Shown: in pieces, positions 52,876-60,816 of the stretch
Layout of the letters: each line of letters opens with the position of its first letter
Numbering within the stretch: position 1 is the stretch's first letter
NCBI GenBank assembly: GCA_001296005.1
Contig: LJHR01000014.1
Location: forward strand, 1 to 60,816
Direction: 5' to 3'
DNA from: an alpha proteobacterium AAP38
GTDB lineage: Bacteria; Pseudomonadota; Alphaproteobacteria; Azospirillales; Azospirillaceae
Length of the DNA: 60,816 bases
The notes under the pieces: model-generated
Told to the model about the DNA's origin: nothing
Database searches by the model: none
What the model saw: the letters and a program-made list of their open reading frames with translations, nothing else
Program-made: the position numbers and the translations under genes

Positions 52876-55175
52876 TGAAAAGATTTGGGCCGGAACGGTC
52901 GGAACGCAGCGCGGGCCCTTCCCGGCGCGGGTTCCTGATTGCCGCATCCGGCGTCGGGATCATGCTGGGCTTCATCCCCGCGCGTTTGGCAGTCGGCGCG
53001 GAACGTCCCCTTTCCGAACCCCAAGCCCTGTTCGAGCCGACCATCTGGTACGCCATTGATCGCCAGGGCCGGGTCGCCGTCAACATCATCCGTGCGGAAA
53101 TGGGCCAGCATGTCGGTACCGCCCTGGCGCGGATAATCGCTGAGGAGTTGGAGGTCGACTGGGACCAAGTAACCATCAACCATGTGGACAGCGATCCGAA
53201 ATGGGGGCTGATGGTCACCGGCGGCAGTTGGTCGGTCTGGCAAAATTTCCCGGCGATGAGCAGGGCTGGGGCGGCGGGGCGTCTGGCCCTGGTGGCGGAA
53301 GGGGCCAAGCTTCTGGATGTCGATCCGGCGACCTGCATAGCGCGATCCGGGGCCGTCCATGCCGGTACAAGGGCGATAACCTATGGCGAGATCGTCACCC
53401 GTGGCGACCTGCGCCGGACCTTTTCGGTGGAACAGCTTCAGGCCATGCCCATCAAACCAGCAGCCGACCGCCGGCTGATCGGCCAGGATGTGGCGGCGTT
53501 GGATATCCCATCGAAGACCGATGGCACCGCCGTTTATGGCATCGACGCCACGGTCCCTGGCTTGGTCCATGCCCGCCCCAAGCTGCCGCCGACACGCAAT
53601 GACAGCAAGGTCGTGTCCATCGACGATAATGCGGCCAGGGCAGTGCCTGGCTATATCCGCAGCGTGGCGCTGGAGGATCCCTCCGGCACCGTTCCCGGCT
53701 GGGTGATGGTTTTTGCCGACAGCGTAACCGCCGCCGAGCGCGCCACCGATCTGGTCAAGGTCGTGTGGACCGTCGGTCCGTCGGCCAAGGTGTCGGAAAA
53801 AGATATCCAGGACCATGCGGCCAGACTGATCGCCGATCCCAAAGGGGGCGCGCTGGTCGTCGATGATCCTGGCCTGGATGCCGCTTTCCAGGCCGCCGGA
53901 TCGACGCTGGAGCGCACCTATACCACCAGCAGCGCGATGCATTTCCAGATGGAGCCGGTCAATGCGCTGGCGTTCGAGAAGGACGGGCTGTTCGAAATTC
54001 ACACCGGCAACCAATGGCAATCCCTGATCCTGCCGACCCTGGCCAAGGCTCTGGGGCGGCCGGAGGCGACGATCATCCTGCGCACCTATCTGCTGGGCGG
54101 CGGGTTCGGGCGGCGGCTGAACGGCGATTATGCGGTACCGGCAGCCCTGGCGGCCCAAACCATTGGCCAGCCGGTGAAGATGGTGCTGACCCGCGCTGAT
54201 GATATGCGCTTTGATTCATTCCGGTCGCCATCAGTCCAGACCCTGCGCATGGCGTTCGATGGGGGAGGTCTGGTGACGGCGATGGACCATCATGCGGCGG
54301 CAGGCTGGCCAACGGAGGTCATGGTTCCAGGTTTCATGCCCAAGGCCAGCAATGGCGTCGCCTACGATCCCTTCGCCATTTCCGGTGCCGACCATTGGTA
54401 CAATGTGGGGGCGCAGCGGGTTCGGGCCTTGTCGAACGATTTGGCCAACCGCTCGTTCCGACCGGGCTGGCTGCGATCCGTCGGGCCTGGATGGACCAAC
54501 TGGGCGGTTGAGAGCTTCATGGACGAGGCGGCGTTGGCCGTGGGTGTCGATCCCCTGGTTTTCCGTCTTCGCATGCTGGACGGGACCGGCCGGAACGCCG
54601 GGTCACCCCCAAATGCGGTTGGCGGCGCAAAGCGGCAGGCCGCAGTCCTGGCAGCCGTGGCCCAACGCGCCGGATGGGAGACGGCCTTACCAGCGGGGTC
54701 GGGCCTCGGCATCGCCACCACCTTCGGCCAGGAACGTGACATGCCGACATGGGTTGCCTGCGTAGCGCGGGTCAGAGTCAATCGCACCACCGGCGACGTG
54801 GTTGTGGAGCGGCTGACCCTGGTCGCCGATGCTGGCACGGTCGTCCACCCCGATGGGGCCCTGGCCCAAATGGAAGGAGCCGCTTTGTGGGGATTGAGTC
54901 TGGCCCTGCATGAGGGGAGCGAATTCAGCAACGGCCAGATCCGCGATACCAATCTCAACAGCTATACGCCGCTGCGCATGGGTGATGTTCCTGACCTGGA
55001 CATCGCCTTCATTCCCAGTGAAGAGGTGCCGACGGGCCTTGGCGAACCCGCCACCACCGTGGTCGGCCCCGCCATCGGCAATGCCATTTTCGCCGCCACC
55101 GGCGCGCGGGTCCGCCATCTGCCGATCCGACCAGCCGCCATACTGGCCGCCCTGGCATCGGCGTCCCCGCGATGA
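52875..55175 (+). CDS. Molybdopterin-binding large subunit, isoquinoline 1-oxidoreductase/aldehyde dehydrogenase type
   Basis: About 766 residues from the ATG at 52875. The N terminus has a twin-arginine signal (SRRGFLIAASGVGIML), so the folded complex is exported to the periplasm. Cofactor-binding segments include IIRAEMGQHVGTALARIIAE, LGGGFGRRLNGDY and the catalytic-Glu region GLGEPATTVVGPAIGNAIFA. There is no FAD subunit, as expected for the IorAB/cytochrome-linked type. It hydroxylates an aldehyde or an N-heterocycle using water; the substrate cannot be named from sequence. Confidence 0.9.
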   Translation: MKRFGPERSERSAGPSRRGFLIAASGVGIMLGFIPARLAVGAERPLSEPQALFEPTIWYAIDRQGRVAVNIIRAEMGQHVGTALARIIAEELEVDWDQVTINHVDSDPKWGLMVTGGSWSVWQNFPAMSRAGAAGRLALVAEGAKLLDVDPATCIARSGAVHAGTRAITYGEIVTRGDLRRTFSVEQLQAMPIKPAADRRLIGQDVAALDIPSKTDGTAVYGIDATVPGLVHARPKLPPTRNDSKVVSIDDNAARAVPGYIRSVALEDPSGTVPGWVMVFADSVTAAERATDLVKVVWTVGPSAKVSEKDIQDHAARLIADPKGGALVVDDPGLDAAFQAAGSTLERTYTTSSAMHFQMEPVNALAFEKDGLFEIHTGNQWQSLILPTLAKALGRPEATIILRTYLLGGGFGRRLNGDYAVPAALAAQTIGQPVKMVLTRADDMRFDSFRSPSVQTLRMAFDGGGLVTAMDHHAAAGWPTEVMVPGFMPKASNGVAYDPFAISGADHWYNVGAQRVRALSNDLANRSFRPGWLRSVGPGWTNWAVESFMDEAALAVGVDPLVFRLRMLDGTGRNAGSPPNAVGGAKRQAAVLAAVAQRAGWETALPAGSGLGIATTFGQERDMPTWVACVARVRVNRTTGDVVVERLTLVADAGTVVHPDGALAQMEGAALWGLSLALHEGSEFSNGQIRDTNLNSYTPLRMGDVPDLDIAFIPSEEVPTGLGEPATTVVGPAIGNAIFAATGARVRHLPIRPAAILAALASASPR

Positions 55176-55873
55176 GCAGGCTGCGGCTGCATCGGGAAAG
55201 ACATAAAAGCGATGGCACAGGATGGCTGCGGGCAGCGGTACTGGGTGCCAATGACGGGCTGATCTCCACCGCCAGTCTTGTCCTGGGCGTGGCGGCGGCG
55301 GCGGCAGACCATCAATCCGTCCTGATCGCCGCCGTCGCCGCCCTGGTCGCCGGGGCCCTGTCAATGGCGGCGGGTGAATATGTTTCCGTCAGTTCCCAGG
55401 CGGATGCCGAACAGGCCGATCTGGCGCGGGAGGAAAGAGAACTGCGCGAAGACCCGGTCGGCGAACATGCGGAGCTTGCCTCCATTTATGAATCATGGGG
55501 CCTGCGCCGTGAGACGGCAGCGGAGGTTGCCGAACAGCTGATGACAGAGGATGCGCTGGCAACGCATGCCCGCGACGAGCTTGGTCTGTCGCCAACAGTC
55601 CGGGCGCGACCGATCCAGGCAGCTCTGGCTTCCGCCGCCGCGTTCATTGCCGGTGCCGCCGCACCGATCATCGTGGTGGCGGTCACCCCGCATGCGGTCC
55701 TGGTTCCTGCCCTCTGGGGTGCTTGCCTGTCCGCCCTGCTAATGCTGGGCGTTCTGGCAGCGCGTGTGGGCGGTGCCAGCCCGTGGCGCGCGGGCATCCG
55801 TGTGGTGTTCTGGGGTGCGGTGGCGATGGGGATCACGGCCACTATTGGCGATGTCGTCGGTCATGCGGTTTGA
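55172..55873 (+). CDS. VIT1/CCC1-family iron/manganese transporter
   Basis: 233 residues; its ATG overlaps the stop of the molybdopterin subunit (ATGA). Family marks are VLGANDGLISTASLVLGVAA in helix 1, ALSMAAGEYVSVSSQADAEQ in helix 2 and the acidic cytoplasmic stretch LAREERELREDP that binds metal. Five membrane helices are expected. These proteins move Fe2+ or Mn2+ out of the cytoplasm. The translational overlap with an oxidoreductase gene is unusual and may be chance packing. Confidence 0.88.
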   Translation: MSRLRLHRERHKSDGTGWLRAAVLGANDGLISTASLVLGVAAAAADHQSVLIAAVAALVAGALSMAAGEYVSVSSQADAEQADLAREERELREDPVGEHAELASIYESWGLRRETAAEVAEQLMTEDALATHARDELGLSPTVRARPIQAALASAAAFIAGAAAPIIVVAVTPHAVLVPALWGACLSALLMLGVLAARVGGASPWRAGIRVVFWGAVAMGITATIGDVVGHAV

Positions 55874-55986
55874 CGGTCCTGTGAGGGGGAGGACCCAACC
55901 GATCACCATGCGTAGATTCCGCCCCTGCCGGACGTTGTTATGACGACATAGCCTTAACTGCCCGTTCGCTTTTGAAAGTCGACATC

Positions 55987-56715
55987 ATGTCCCACCATTC
56001 TCCAGCCCCCGCATCCCCGCCATTGACCAATGCCTATGCCGCCACCACGGGGCAGAACCGACGGACCCTCGAAGCCATTTTCCGGCATCCGGTTGCGCAT
56101 AATCTGGCCTGGAGGGATGTTGTCGCCTTGTTGACCGGGATCGGTGACATTGATCACCGGCACAGCGGCGAATATTCACTGCATGCCGGTGGAGAGCATA
56201 TTCGGATCGACCGTCAACATGACAAGGACGTGACGACCGACAATCTCATCAAGTTGCGGCATCTGCTGACCCGAACGGGCTGGGCACCCGATGCGCCACC
56301 CCTTCATCCGGCACATCCTTCACCCGCCACGATCATCGTCATTGATCATGTCGATGCCAAGGTGCTGACGCTTGCCGGGTCAGAGGATGATCTGCCCTCA
56401 ACATCGGCCCAGGGTGAAGAACTTCACCATTTCGTTCATCATATCAAACGTATCGGATCAGACCGCGACCGCGAGGAGACCTTTCCCGGCGACACGGAGT
56501 TCTTCTCGCGCGTGGCCGACGCCATCGGTCACCAGGGGCGTATCGTGCTGATCGGCCACGGCAAGGGTCAGAGCAACGAGGCGCACCATCTGTGCAATTA
56601 CCTTCAAGCGCACAATAAGGACGCCTATGCGCGGATTGCCACCACGCTGGTAGCGGACCTTTCGCATATGACGACGGCGGAGCTGCTGCAACTCGGGCGG
56701 AAGGCACTGATGTGA
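55987..56715 (+). CDS. Fusion of a HicA-like domain and an eRF1-domain-3-like domain
   Basis: 242 residues. Residues about 25-95 (FRHPVAHNLAWRDVVALLTG, then GEYSLHAGGEHIRIDRQHDK and LRHLLTRTGW) resemble the small HicA-type dsRNA-binding fold, with the glycine-serine position changed to SGEYS. Residues about 105-242 (ATIIVIDHVDAKVL, FFSRVADAIGHQGRIVLIGH, AHHLCNYLQAHNKDAYARIA) resemble eRF1/pelota domain-3-like proteins of bacteria. A ribosome- or RNA-linked stress role is possible. There is no HicB partner nearby, so a toxin role is unlikely. The assignment is by pattern only. Confidence 0.55.
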   Translation: MSHHSPAPASPPLTNAYAATTGQNRRTLEAIFRHPVAHNLAWRDVVALLTGIGDIDHRHSGEYSLHAGGEHIRIDRQHDKDVTTDNLIKLRHLLTRTGWAPDAPPLHPAHPSPATIIVIDHVDAKVLTLAGSEDDLPSTSAQGEELHHFVHHIKRIGSDRDREETFPGDTEFFSRVADAIGHQGRIVLIGHGKGQSNEAHHLCNYLQAHNKDAYARIATTLVADLSHMTTAELLQLGRKALM

Positions 56716-56925
56716 CCCGGCATCGCCGGCAGATGCAACAGCATCGTAAACCGTGTTGTTCGCTCGACCAGCGCACCAATGGCGGAACTGTTCACAGACC
56801 TTTGTTAGGTTTAACTGGCCTGGATCAGCGTAAACGCTCTGCTGCCGGCCCAGGGGTTAAGGGTCAGGGGCGGCATGGTCCGTTCTAACGGCGCGTATAG
56901 CGCACCATGAAAGGATTGGCCTCGG

Positions 56926-57722
56926 GTGATTGCCCCGCACACGCCCTTCGCGCGCAAGCTGGGAGCCTTTGTCGCCCTCTCTGACATGGAATTGCAGCTA
57001 CTTGTACTTGACCAGTTGCACAGCCGTAGCCGGTCCTTCCAGGCGCGGCGGGACATGATCCATGAGGGCCAGGTCGAACGGTCAGCCTATATCATATCCT
57101 CGCCTCGGGCTGGGTGTGCTCCTACAAGCTCCTTCCGGGTGGCACGCGCCAGGTCGTCGACGTCCAGATTCCGGGCGATTTTCTGGGTTTGCGCTCAGTT
57201 CTTTTCCGCACAGCCGGCCACAATATCGAGCCGATCAGCCGGGTGCAGGCCTCAGAGGTTCAGGTTCGTGATCTGCTGGAGGCCTTCCAAACGGCACCCC
57301 GGCTGGCCGCGACGTTGCTATGGGCTGCCTCTCGCGATGAAGCGATGGTTGTGGAACACCTCGTTGGCATCGGGCGGCGCGATGCCAAGCAGCGGATGGC
57401 GCATTTCCTGCTGGAACTCGGCGCGCGGCTGAAACTTGTGAGGCTTGCGTCAAACGATGGCTACAATTGTCAATTGACGCAATACCTGCTGGCCGACGCC
57501 CTTGGCCTCAGCGCGGTTCACGTCAACCGAGTTCTACGCGAACTGCGCGAGGATGGGCTGGTCACATTTCAGCAAGGCAAGGTCACCTTCGGGGATTTTG
57601 ACGGCATGGTGGCGTTTTCCGAGTTCGACCGGCAGTACCTTGATCATGACGGTCCGTTGATGACGGGACCCGGTGGCAGCCCCTCCGCTGTCCAGGTGCT
57701 CACCGCCATGACAGGCCCGTAA
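56926..57722 (+). pseudogene. Crp/Fnr-family regulator disrupted by a frameshift
   Basis: The first part (GTG at 56926) gives FVALSDMELQLLVLDQL and EGQVERSAYIIS in frame 1. The rest is in frame 3: LASGWVCSYKLLPGGTRQVV, IPGDFLGLRSVLF, and a C-terminal helix-turn-helix (LLADALGLSAVHVNRVLREL). The break lies near 57088-57098 in TATATCATATCCTCG. Removing two bases (AT) gives a continuous Crp-type sequence YIILASGWVCSY, so a 2-base duplication in an AT repeat is the simplest cause. It may be a real null mutation or a sequencing error. It lies before the P-type ATPase. Confidence 0.8.
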
Positions 57723-57900
57723 AGACGGAGGGGAAGCGGAGCCTCGGCGGGGCCATCATCGCGTTCCTCTGGTCGGTTTTGCCGGCGCAACGTCCAGCCT
57801 GAACAGGACAGTCGGCGTTGATGCAGGTCAGTGCGGGTCAGGCCCGGGACATGCGAGCATGATGAGCGCGGCAGACCACGCCAACCAGGTGAAGGTAAGC

Positions 57901-60474
57901 ATGACACACTCTGCCACGTCCTTTCCCGTCGGCCTGACCAAAGAGGAGGCGACGGCCCGGATTACCGCCGAGGGACCCAACGAGCTGCCAAGGGCGAGAC
58001 GGCGGTCGCCCTTGCGGATCGTTTTCGATGTGCTGCGCGAGCCGATGCTGGCGCTGCTGCTGGCCGGGGGTGTGGTCTATCTCTTGCTGGGCAGCCGGGA
58101 GGAGGCGCTGATCCTGCTGGCCTTTGCCTGCCTGTCGGTCAGCATCACCGTGGTGCAGGAGGCCCGGACCGAGCGTGTGCTGGAAGCCTTGCGGGACCTT
58201 ACCAGTCCGCGCGCTTTGGTCATACGCGACGGCCAACGCCAGCGGATCGCGGGACGCGACGTGGCACGCGGTGATGTGATCGTGCTGGCGGAGGGCGACC
58301 GGGTGCCCGCCGATGCGGCGCTGATCGAGGCGCAGGACCTTTCGGCGGACGAATCCCTGCTGACGGGCGAGGCTGTGCCGGTGCGCAAACTGGCAGGCAC
58401 AGCGACGGAGGCCAGACCAGGGGGCGAGGATCAGCCGATGGTCTATTCCGGTAGCCTGATCGTGCGGGGCACCGGGATCGCTTGCGTGACCGCAACGGGC
58501 GCCGCCAGCGAGATCGGCCGTATCGGCACCTCACTCGGCTTGCTGGAGACGGAGACGCCGCACCTGCAACTCCAGATGCGCAAGCTGGTCGTTGTCTTTG
58601 CCGCCGTGGGGGCGGCTGTCAGCATGGCTGTTGTGGCGCTTTATGGTCTTTTGCGTGGTGGGTGGCTGGATGGGATACTCGCCGGGATTGCCGTCGGCAT
58701 GTCGATGCTGCCCGAAGAGTTTCCGATGGTGCTGGCTGTCTTCATGGCGATGGGGGCTTGGCGGATTTCCAAGGTGCGGGTGCTGACGCGGCGGGCATCA
58801 GCCATCGAGACGCTGGGCGCGGCCTCGGTCCTGTGTACCGACAAGACCGGCACCCTGACTGAGAACCGCATGACGATTGCCGAATTGCGCTTGCCCGATG
58901 GCACGGTGGCCAAGGTCGGCACGGCCTTGCCCGATGCGTTCCGCGAACTGGCGGCAGCGGGGGTGATGGCGTCCGCCCCCGAACCTTATGACCCGATGGA
59001 AAAAGCCTTTCACGCCTTGGCCAAGGCCGACCTTCGCCCCGGCGAAGCCCTGCCCGGTGCGGCGCGGCAGCTCGTTCGCAGTTATCCCCTGTCGCCCGGG
59101 CTGCTGGCCATGTCGCAGGCATGGGCGGCGGGTACAGGCTGGCAGATCGCAGCCAAAGGCGCACCCGAAGCGATGGCGGTGCTGTGCCGGTCGGACGATG
59201 CGACCGTCGCAAGACTGACAGCGCAGGTTGATCAGATGGCCCGATCGGGCCTGCGCGTGCTGGGCGTCGCCTCGGCGACGCATCAAGGCACCCTGCCCGA
59301 CGATCACCGCGATTTCCGCTTTCGGTTTCTTGGACTTGTGGGCCTGGCCGACCCCCTGCGCGCCTCGGTCCCCGACGCTGTCGCCCAGTGCCGCAGCGCG
59401 GGCATCCGGGTCATCATGATCACCGGCGACTACCCTGCCACCGCTCAGGCCATCGCAACCCAGGCGGGGTTGCAAGGCGACCGCGTGATTACAGGGCCGG
59501 ACCTTGCCGCCATGACGGATGCTGAACTGGCAATCGCGGTGAAGGACATCATGATCTTCGCCCGCATCCTGCCGGAACAGAAGTTGCGCATCGTGACGGC
59601 ACTGAAATCCGCCGGCTGCGTGGTGGCGATGACCGGCGACGGCGTGAATGACGCGCCGTCGCTCAAAGCTGCTCATATCGGCATCGCCATGGGTGGGCGG
59701 GGGACGGACGTAGCGCGAGAAGCCGCCTCCATCGTGCTTCTCGACGACGATTTCGGGTCCATCGTCACCACGGTGCGCCTCGGTCGCCGTATCTACGACA
59801 ACCTGCGCAAGGCGATGAGCTTCATTCTGGCCGTTCACGTCCCTATCGCGGGGTTGGCATTGATGCCGCTGCTGTTCGGCCTGCCGATCCTGTTCGGGCC
59901 CATGCACATCGCCTTCCTGGAGATGGTGATCGACCCCGTCTGCTCCCTCGTCTTCGAGGCCGAGACGGAGGAGAAGGGTATCATGGCTCGGCCCCCGCGT
60001 CCGCCCGCCGAACCGCTGTTCTCCGGCCCCACCATCGTCTGGAGCCTGGTACAAGGTCTGCTGGCCCTGGCCGTGACAGCGACGATCTTTGTCCTCGCCC
60101 CGGACTATGGGCTGACGACCGATCAGGTGCGGGGAATGACCTTTGCTGCCCTTGTCTTCGCCATAGTGGCGCTGATCCTGGTGGATCGGTCGCAGTCCAC
60201 CTCGATTCTGACGGCGATCACACGCCCGAACCGGGCCTTGGCTGTGGTGCTGCCCATTGTGGTCGGCTTGCTGACCGTCACCCTGTTCTGGCCGACCGCA
60301 CGCGAGCTGTTCGGCTTTGCCGCACTCGATCCGATGCATCTGGCTGTGCCGCCGCTGGCGGGCCTGACGGTTCTTGTCGTGCTGGAGTTGATCAAGCCCA
60401 TCTGGCGCTGGGCGGTTCAGCGCGGCAAGGCGGCGGCTTTGGCTCTGCCGCCCGGAAAACAGGCGACCCACTGA
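57901..60474 (+). CDS. Cation-translocating P-type ATPase
   Basis: About 857 residues from the ATG at 57901, chosen for AAGGTAAGC before it; ATGs at 57859 and 57862 are alternatives. Domains in order: an N-terminal cation ATPase motif (GLTKEEATARITAEGPNELP), actuator LLTGEAVPV, membrane helix with LPEEFPMVL in place of PEGLP, phosphorylation site DKTGTLTEN (Asp about 314) and hinge MTGDGVNDAPSLKAAHIGIA. The C-terminal half has about six more helices. The pattern is nearest to the P2-type (calcium-like) group; the ion cannot be fixed. The frameshifted Crp gene lies just before it. Confidence 0.9.
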   Translation: MTHSATSFPVGLTKEEATARITAEGPNELPRARRRSPLRIVFDVLREPMLALLLAGGVVYLLLGSREEALILLAFACLSVSITVVQEARTERVLEALRDLTSPRALVIRDGQRQRIAGRDVARGDVIVLAEGDRVPADAALIEAQDLSADESLLTGEAVPVRKLAGTATEARPGGEDQPMVYSGSLIVRGTGIACVTATGAASEIGRIGTSLGLLETETPHLQLQMRKLVVVFAAVGAAVSMAVVALYGLLRGGWLDGILAGIAVGMSMLPEEFPMVLAVFMAMGAWRISKVRVLTRRASAIETLGAASVLCTDKTGTLTENRMTIAELRLPDGTVAKVGTALPDAFRELAAAGVMASAPEPYDPMEKAFHALAKADLRPGEALPGAARQLVRSYPLSPGLLAMSQAWAAGTGWQIAAKGAPEAMAVLCRSDDATVARLTAQVDQMARSGLRVLGVASATHQGTLPDDHRDFRFRFLGLVGLADPLRASVPDAVAQCRSAGIRVIMITGDYPATAQAIATQAGLQGDRVITGPDLAAMTDAELAIAVKDIMIFARILPEQKLRIVTALKSAGCVVAMTGDGVNDAPSLKAAHIGIAMGGRGTDVAREAASIVLLDDDFGSIVTTVRLGRRIYDNLRKAMSFILAVHVPIAGLALMPLLFGLPILFGPMHIAFLEMVIDPVCSLVFEAETEEKGIMARPPRPPAEPLFSGPTIVWSLVQGLLALAVTATIFVLAPDYGLTTDQVRGMTFAALVFAIVALILVDRSQSTSILTAITRPNRALAVVLPIVVGLLTVTLFWPTARELFGFAALDPMHLAVPPLAGLTVLVVLELIKPIWRWAVQRGKAAALALPPGKQATH

Positions 60475-60603
60475 TCTGGGGTAGCACGGCTCGCCCGGCA
60501 TCGCCGCATCCTGTCGCAGGTTCGCCAGGGTCTATTCCGTGCCGGCCGTGAACCACGCCACCATTCCCTGGCTATCGCAATCCTTTTCACAAGGGAGCGT
60601 ACC

Positions 60604-60816
60604 ATGCCGATGACAGTCCTCCTGCTGTTGTCCACCCTCACCCTCGCCCTCGCCCTCACCCTCGCCCGCGGGATTCTGGCCGTGCCCGCGTTCGCGGATA
60701 CCAGCAGCCTGACCATCGCGAGCGAGCGCTATCTGGCAGGAGATTCGGTCAGTTTGTTTGAACCGCGCCGAGTTTGGCGGTGGCTTGAATTCAATAGTTA
60801 CGCGGCCACGGCTTTA
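60604..60816 (+). CDS. Partial exported protein, cut by right edge
   Basis: The frame from the ATG at 60604 (AAGGGAGCG before it) stays open to the window end, giving 71 residues. The start MPMTVLLLLSTLTLALALTL is a signal peptide or membrane helix, with a likely cleavage after PAFA. The mature part begins DTSSLTIASERYLAGDSV. I do not recognise the family. The following DNA may already belong to something else, since the coding quality drops after about 60730. Confidence 0.45.
   Translation, partial: MPMTVLLLLSTLTLALALTLARGILAVPAFADTSSLTIASERYLAGDSVSLFEPRRVWRWLEFNSYAATAL
60634..60669 (+). repeat. Hexanucleotide tandem repeat in a signal sequence
   Basis: Five units of (A/G)CCCTC in a row, then a GCCCGC variant, encode the alternating Leu-Thr/Leu-Ala core of the signal peptide. 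Repeat number changes would stay in frame and alter the length of the hydrophobic core. Confidence 0.6.

Noticed and set aside
1-60816. Search for tRNA, rRNA, CRISPR repeats, transposases and phage genes
   Set aside because: No convincing case was seen by reading; tRNA and CRISPR searches by program were not possible here.

Overview
The window reads as a high-GC Gram-negative chromosome segment, most likely an alphaproteobacterium of the Azospirillaceae type (for example Niveispirillum). That placement is an inference from four TonB-dependent receptors, dense GC-rich coding and the gene content; there is no rRNA or marker gene to confirm it. No tRNA, rRNA, CRISPR array or intact insertion sequence was seen. 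Nearly all the DNA is coding, and large antisense frames were treated as shadows.

Region 1 (1-15212) is an uptake and catabolism locus. It holds the C-terminal part of an IclR regulator, a siderophore-type TonB receptor, a PepSY/FNR/ferredoxin fusion (probable ferric-siderophore reductase), a divergent C45 N-terminal-nucleophile amidohydrolase, a GntR regulator with two winged helices, a Dpp/Opp-type ABC importer, a class III aminotransferase and an aldehyde dehydrogenase. Five copies of one 17-bp motif (TGnAyTTTATmAnnACA-like) sit before its transcription units and suggest a single regulon. The content fits import, reduction, amide cleavage and amine oxidation of an amide-containing ligand such as a hydroxamate siderophore.

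Region 2 (15237-33929) is a second accessory catabolic locus. It holds a GH68 fructosyl-enzyme, two alpha/beta hydrolases (one fused to a degenerate SGNH domain), three TonB receptors, an intact SGNH esterase, a DUF3237 protein, a LacI regulator, a cytochrome P450, an MFS transporter and a paralogous alpha/beta hydrolase. Five sites matching TGnAAnCGnTTGnA lie in its control regions, which makes it a probable LacI regulon. Acylated sucrose or a related glycoside ester is a plausible but unproven substrate.

Region 3 (34022-50344) is a complete Ter stress-response island. The minus strand carries terZ, terF, terB, terC, two terD-type genes, three TerY-type vWA proteins, a PP2C phosphatase and a Zn-ribbon protein kinase. 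A plus-strand ATP-grasp gene and a minus-strand operon (PRTase-TRSP, HAD, StiP/PRTase-like, CitE-like) form the Ter-associated biosynthetic module. The terZ and PRTase upstream regions are AT-rich and share the element CTCCATA-N3/4-AGAGATAAA.

Region 4 (50530-60816) starts with a long perfect palindrome and a CHAD-domain remnant. It continues with a three-gene periplasmic oxidoreductase (tri-heme cytochrome c, 2Fe-2S subunit, molybdopterin subunit), a VIT/CCC1 transporter, a HicA-like/eRF1-like fusion, a frameshifted Crp/Fnr regulator, a P-type cation ATPase and a partial signal-peptide gene cut by the right edge.
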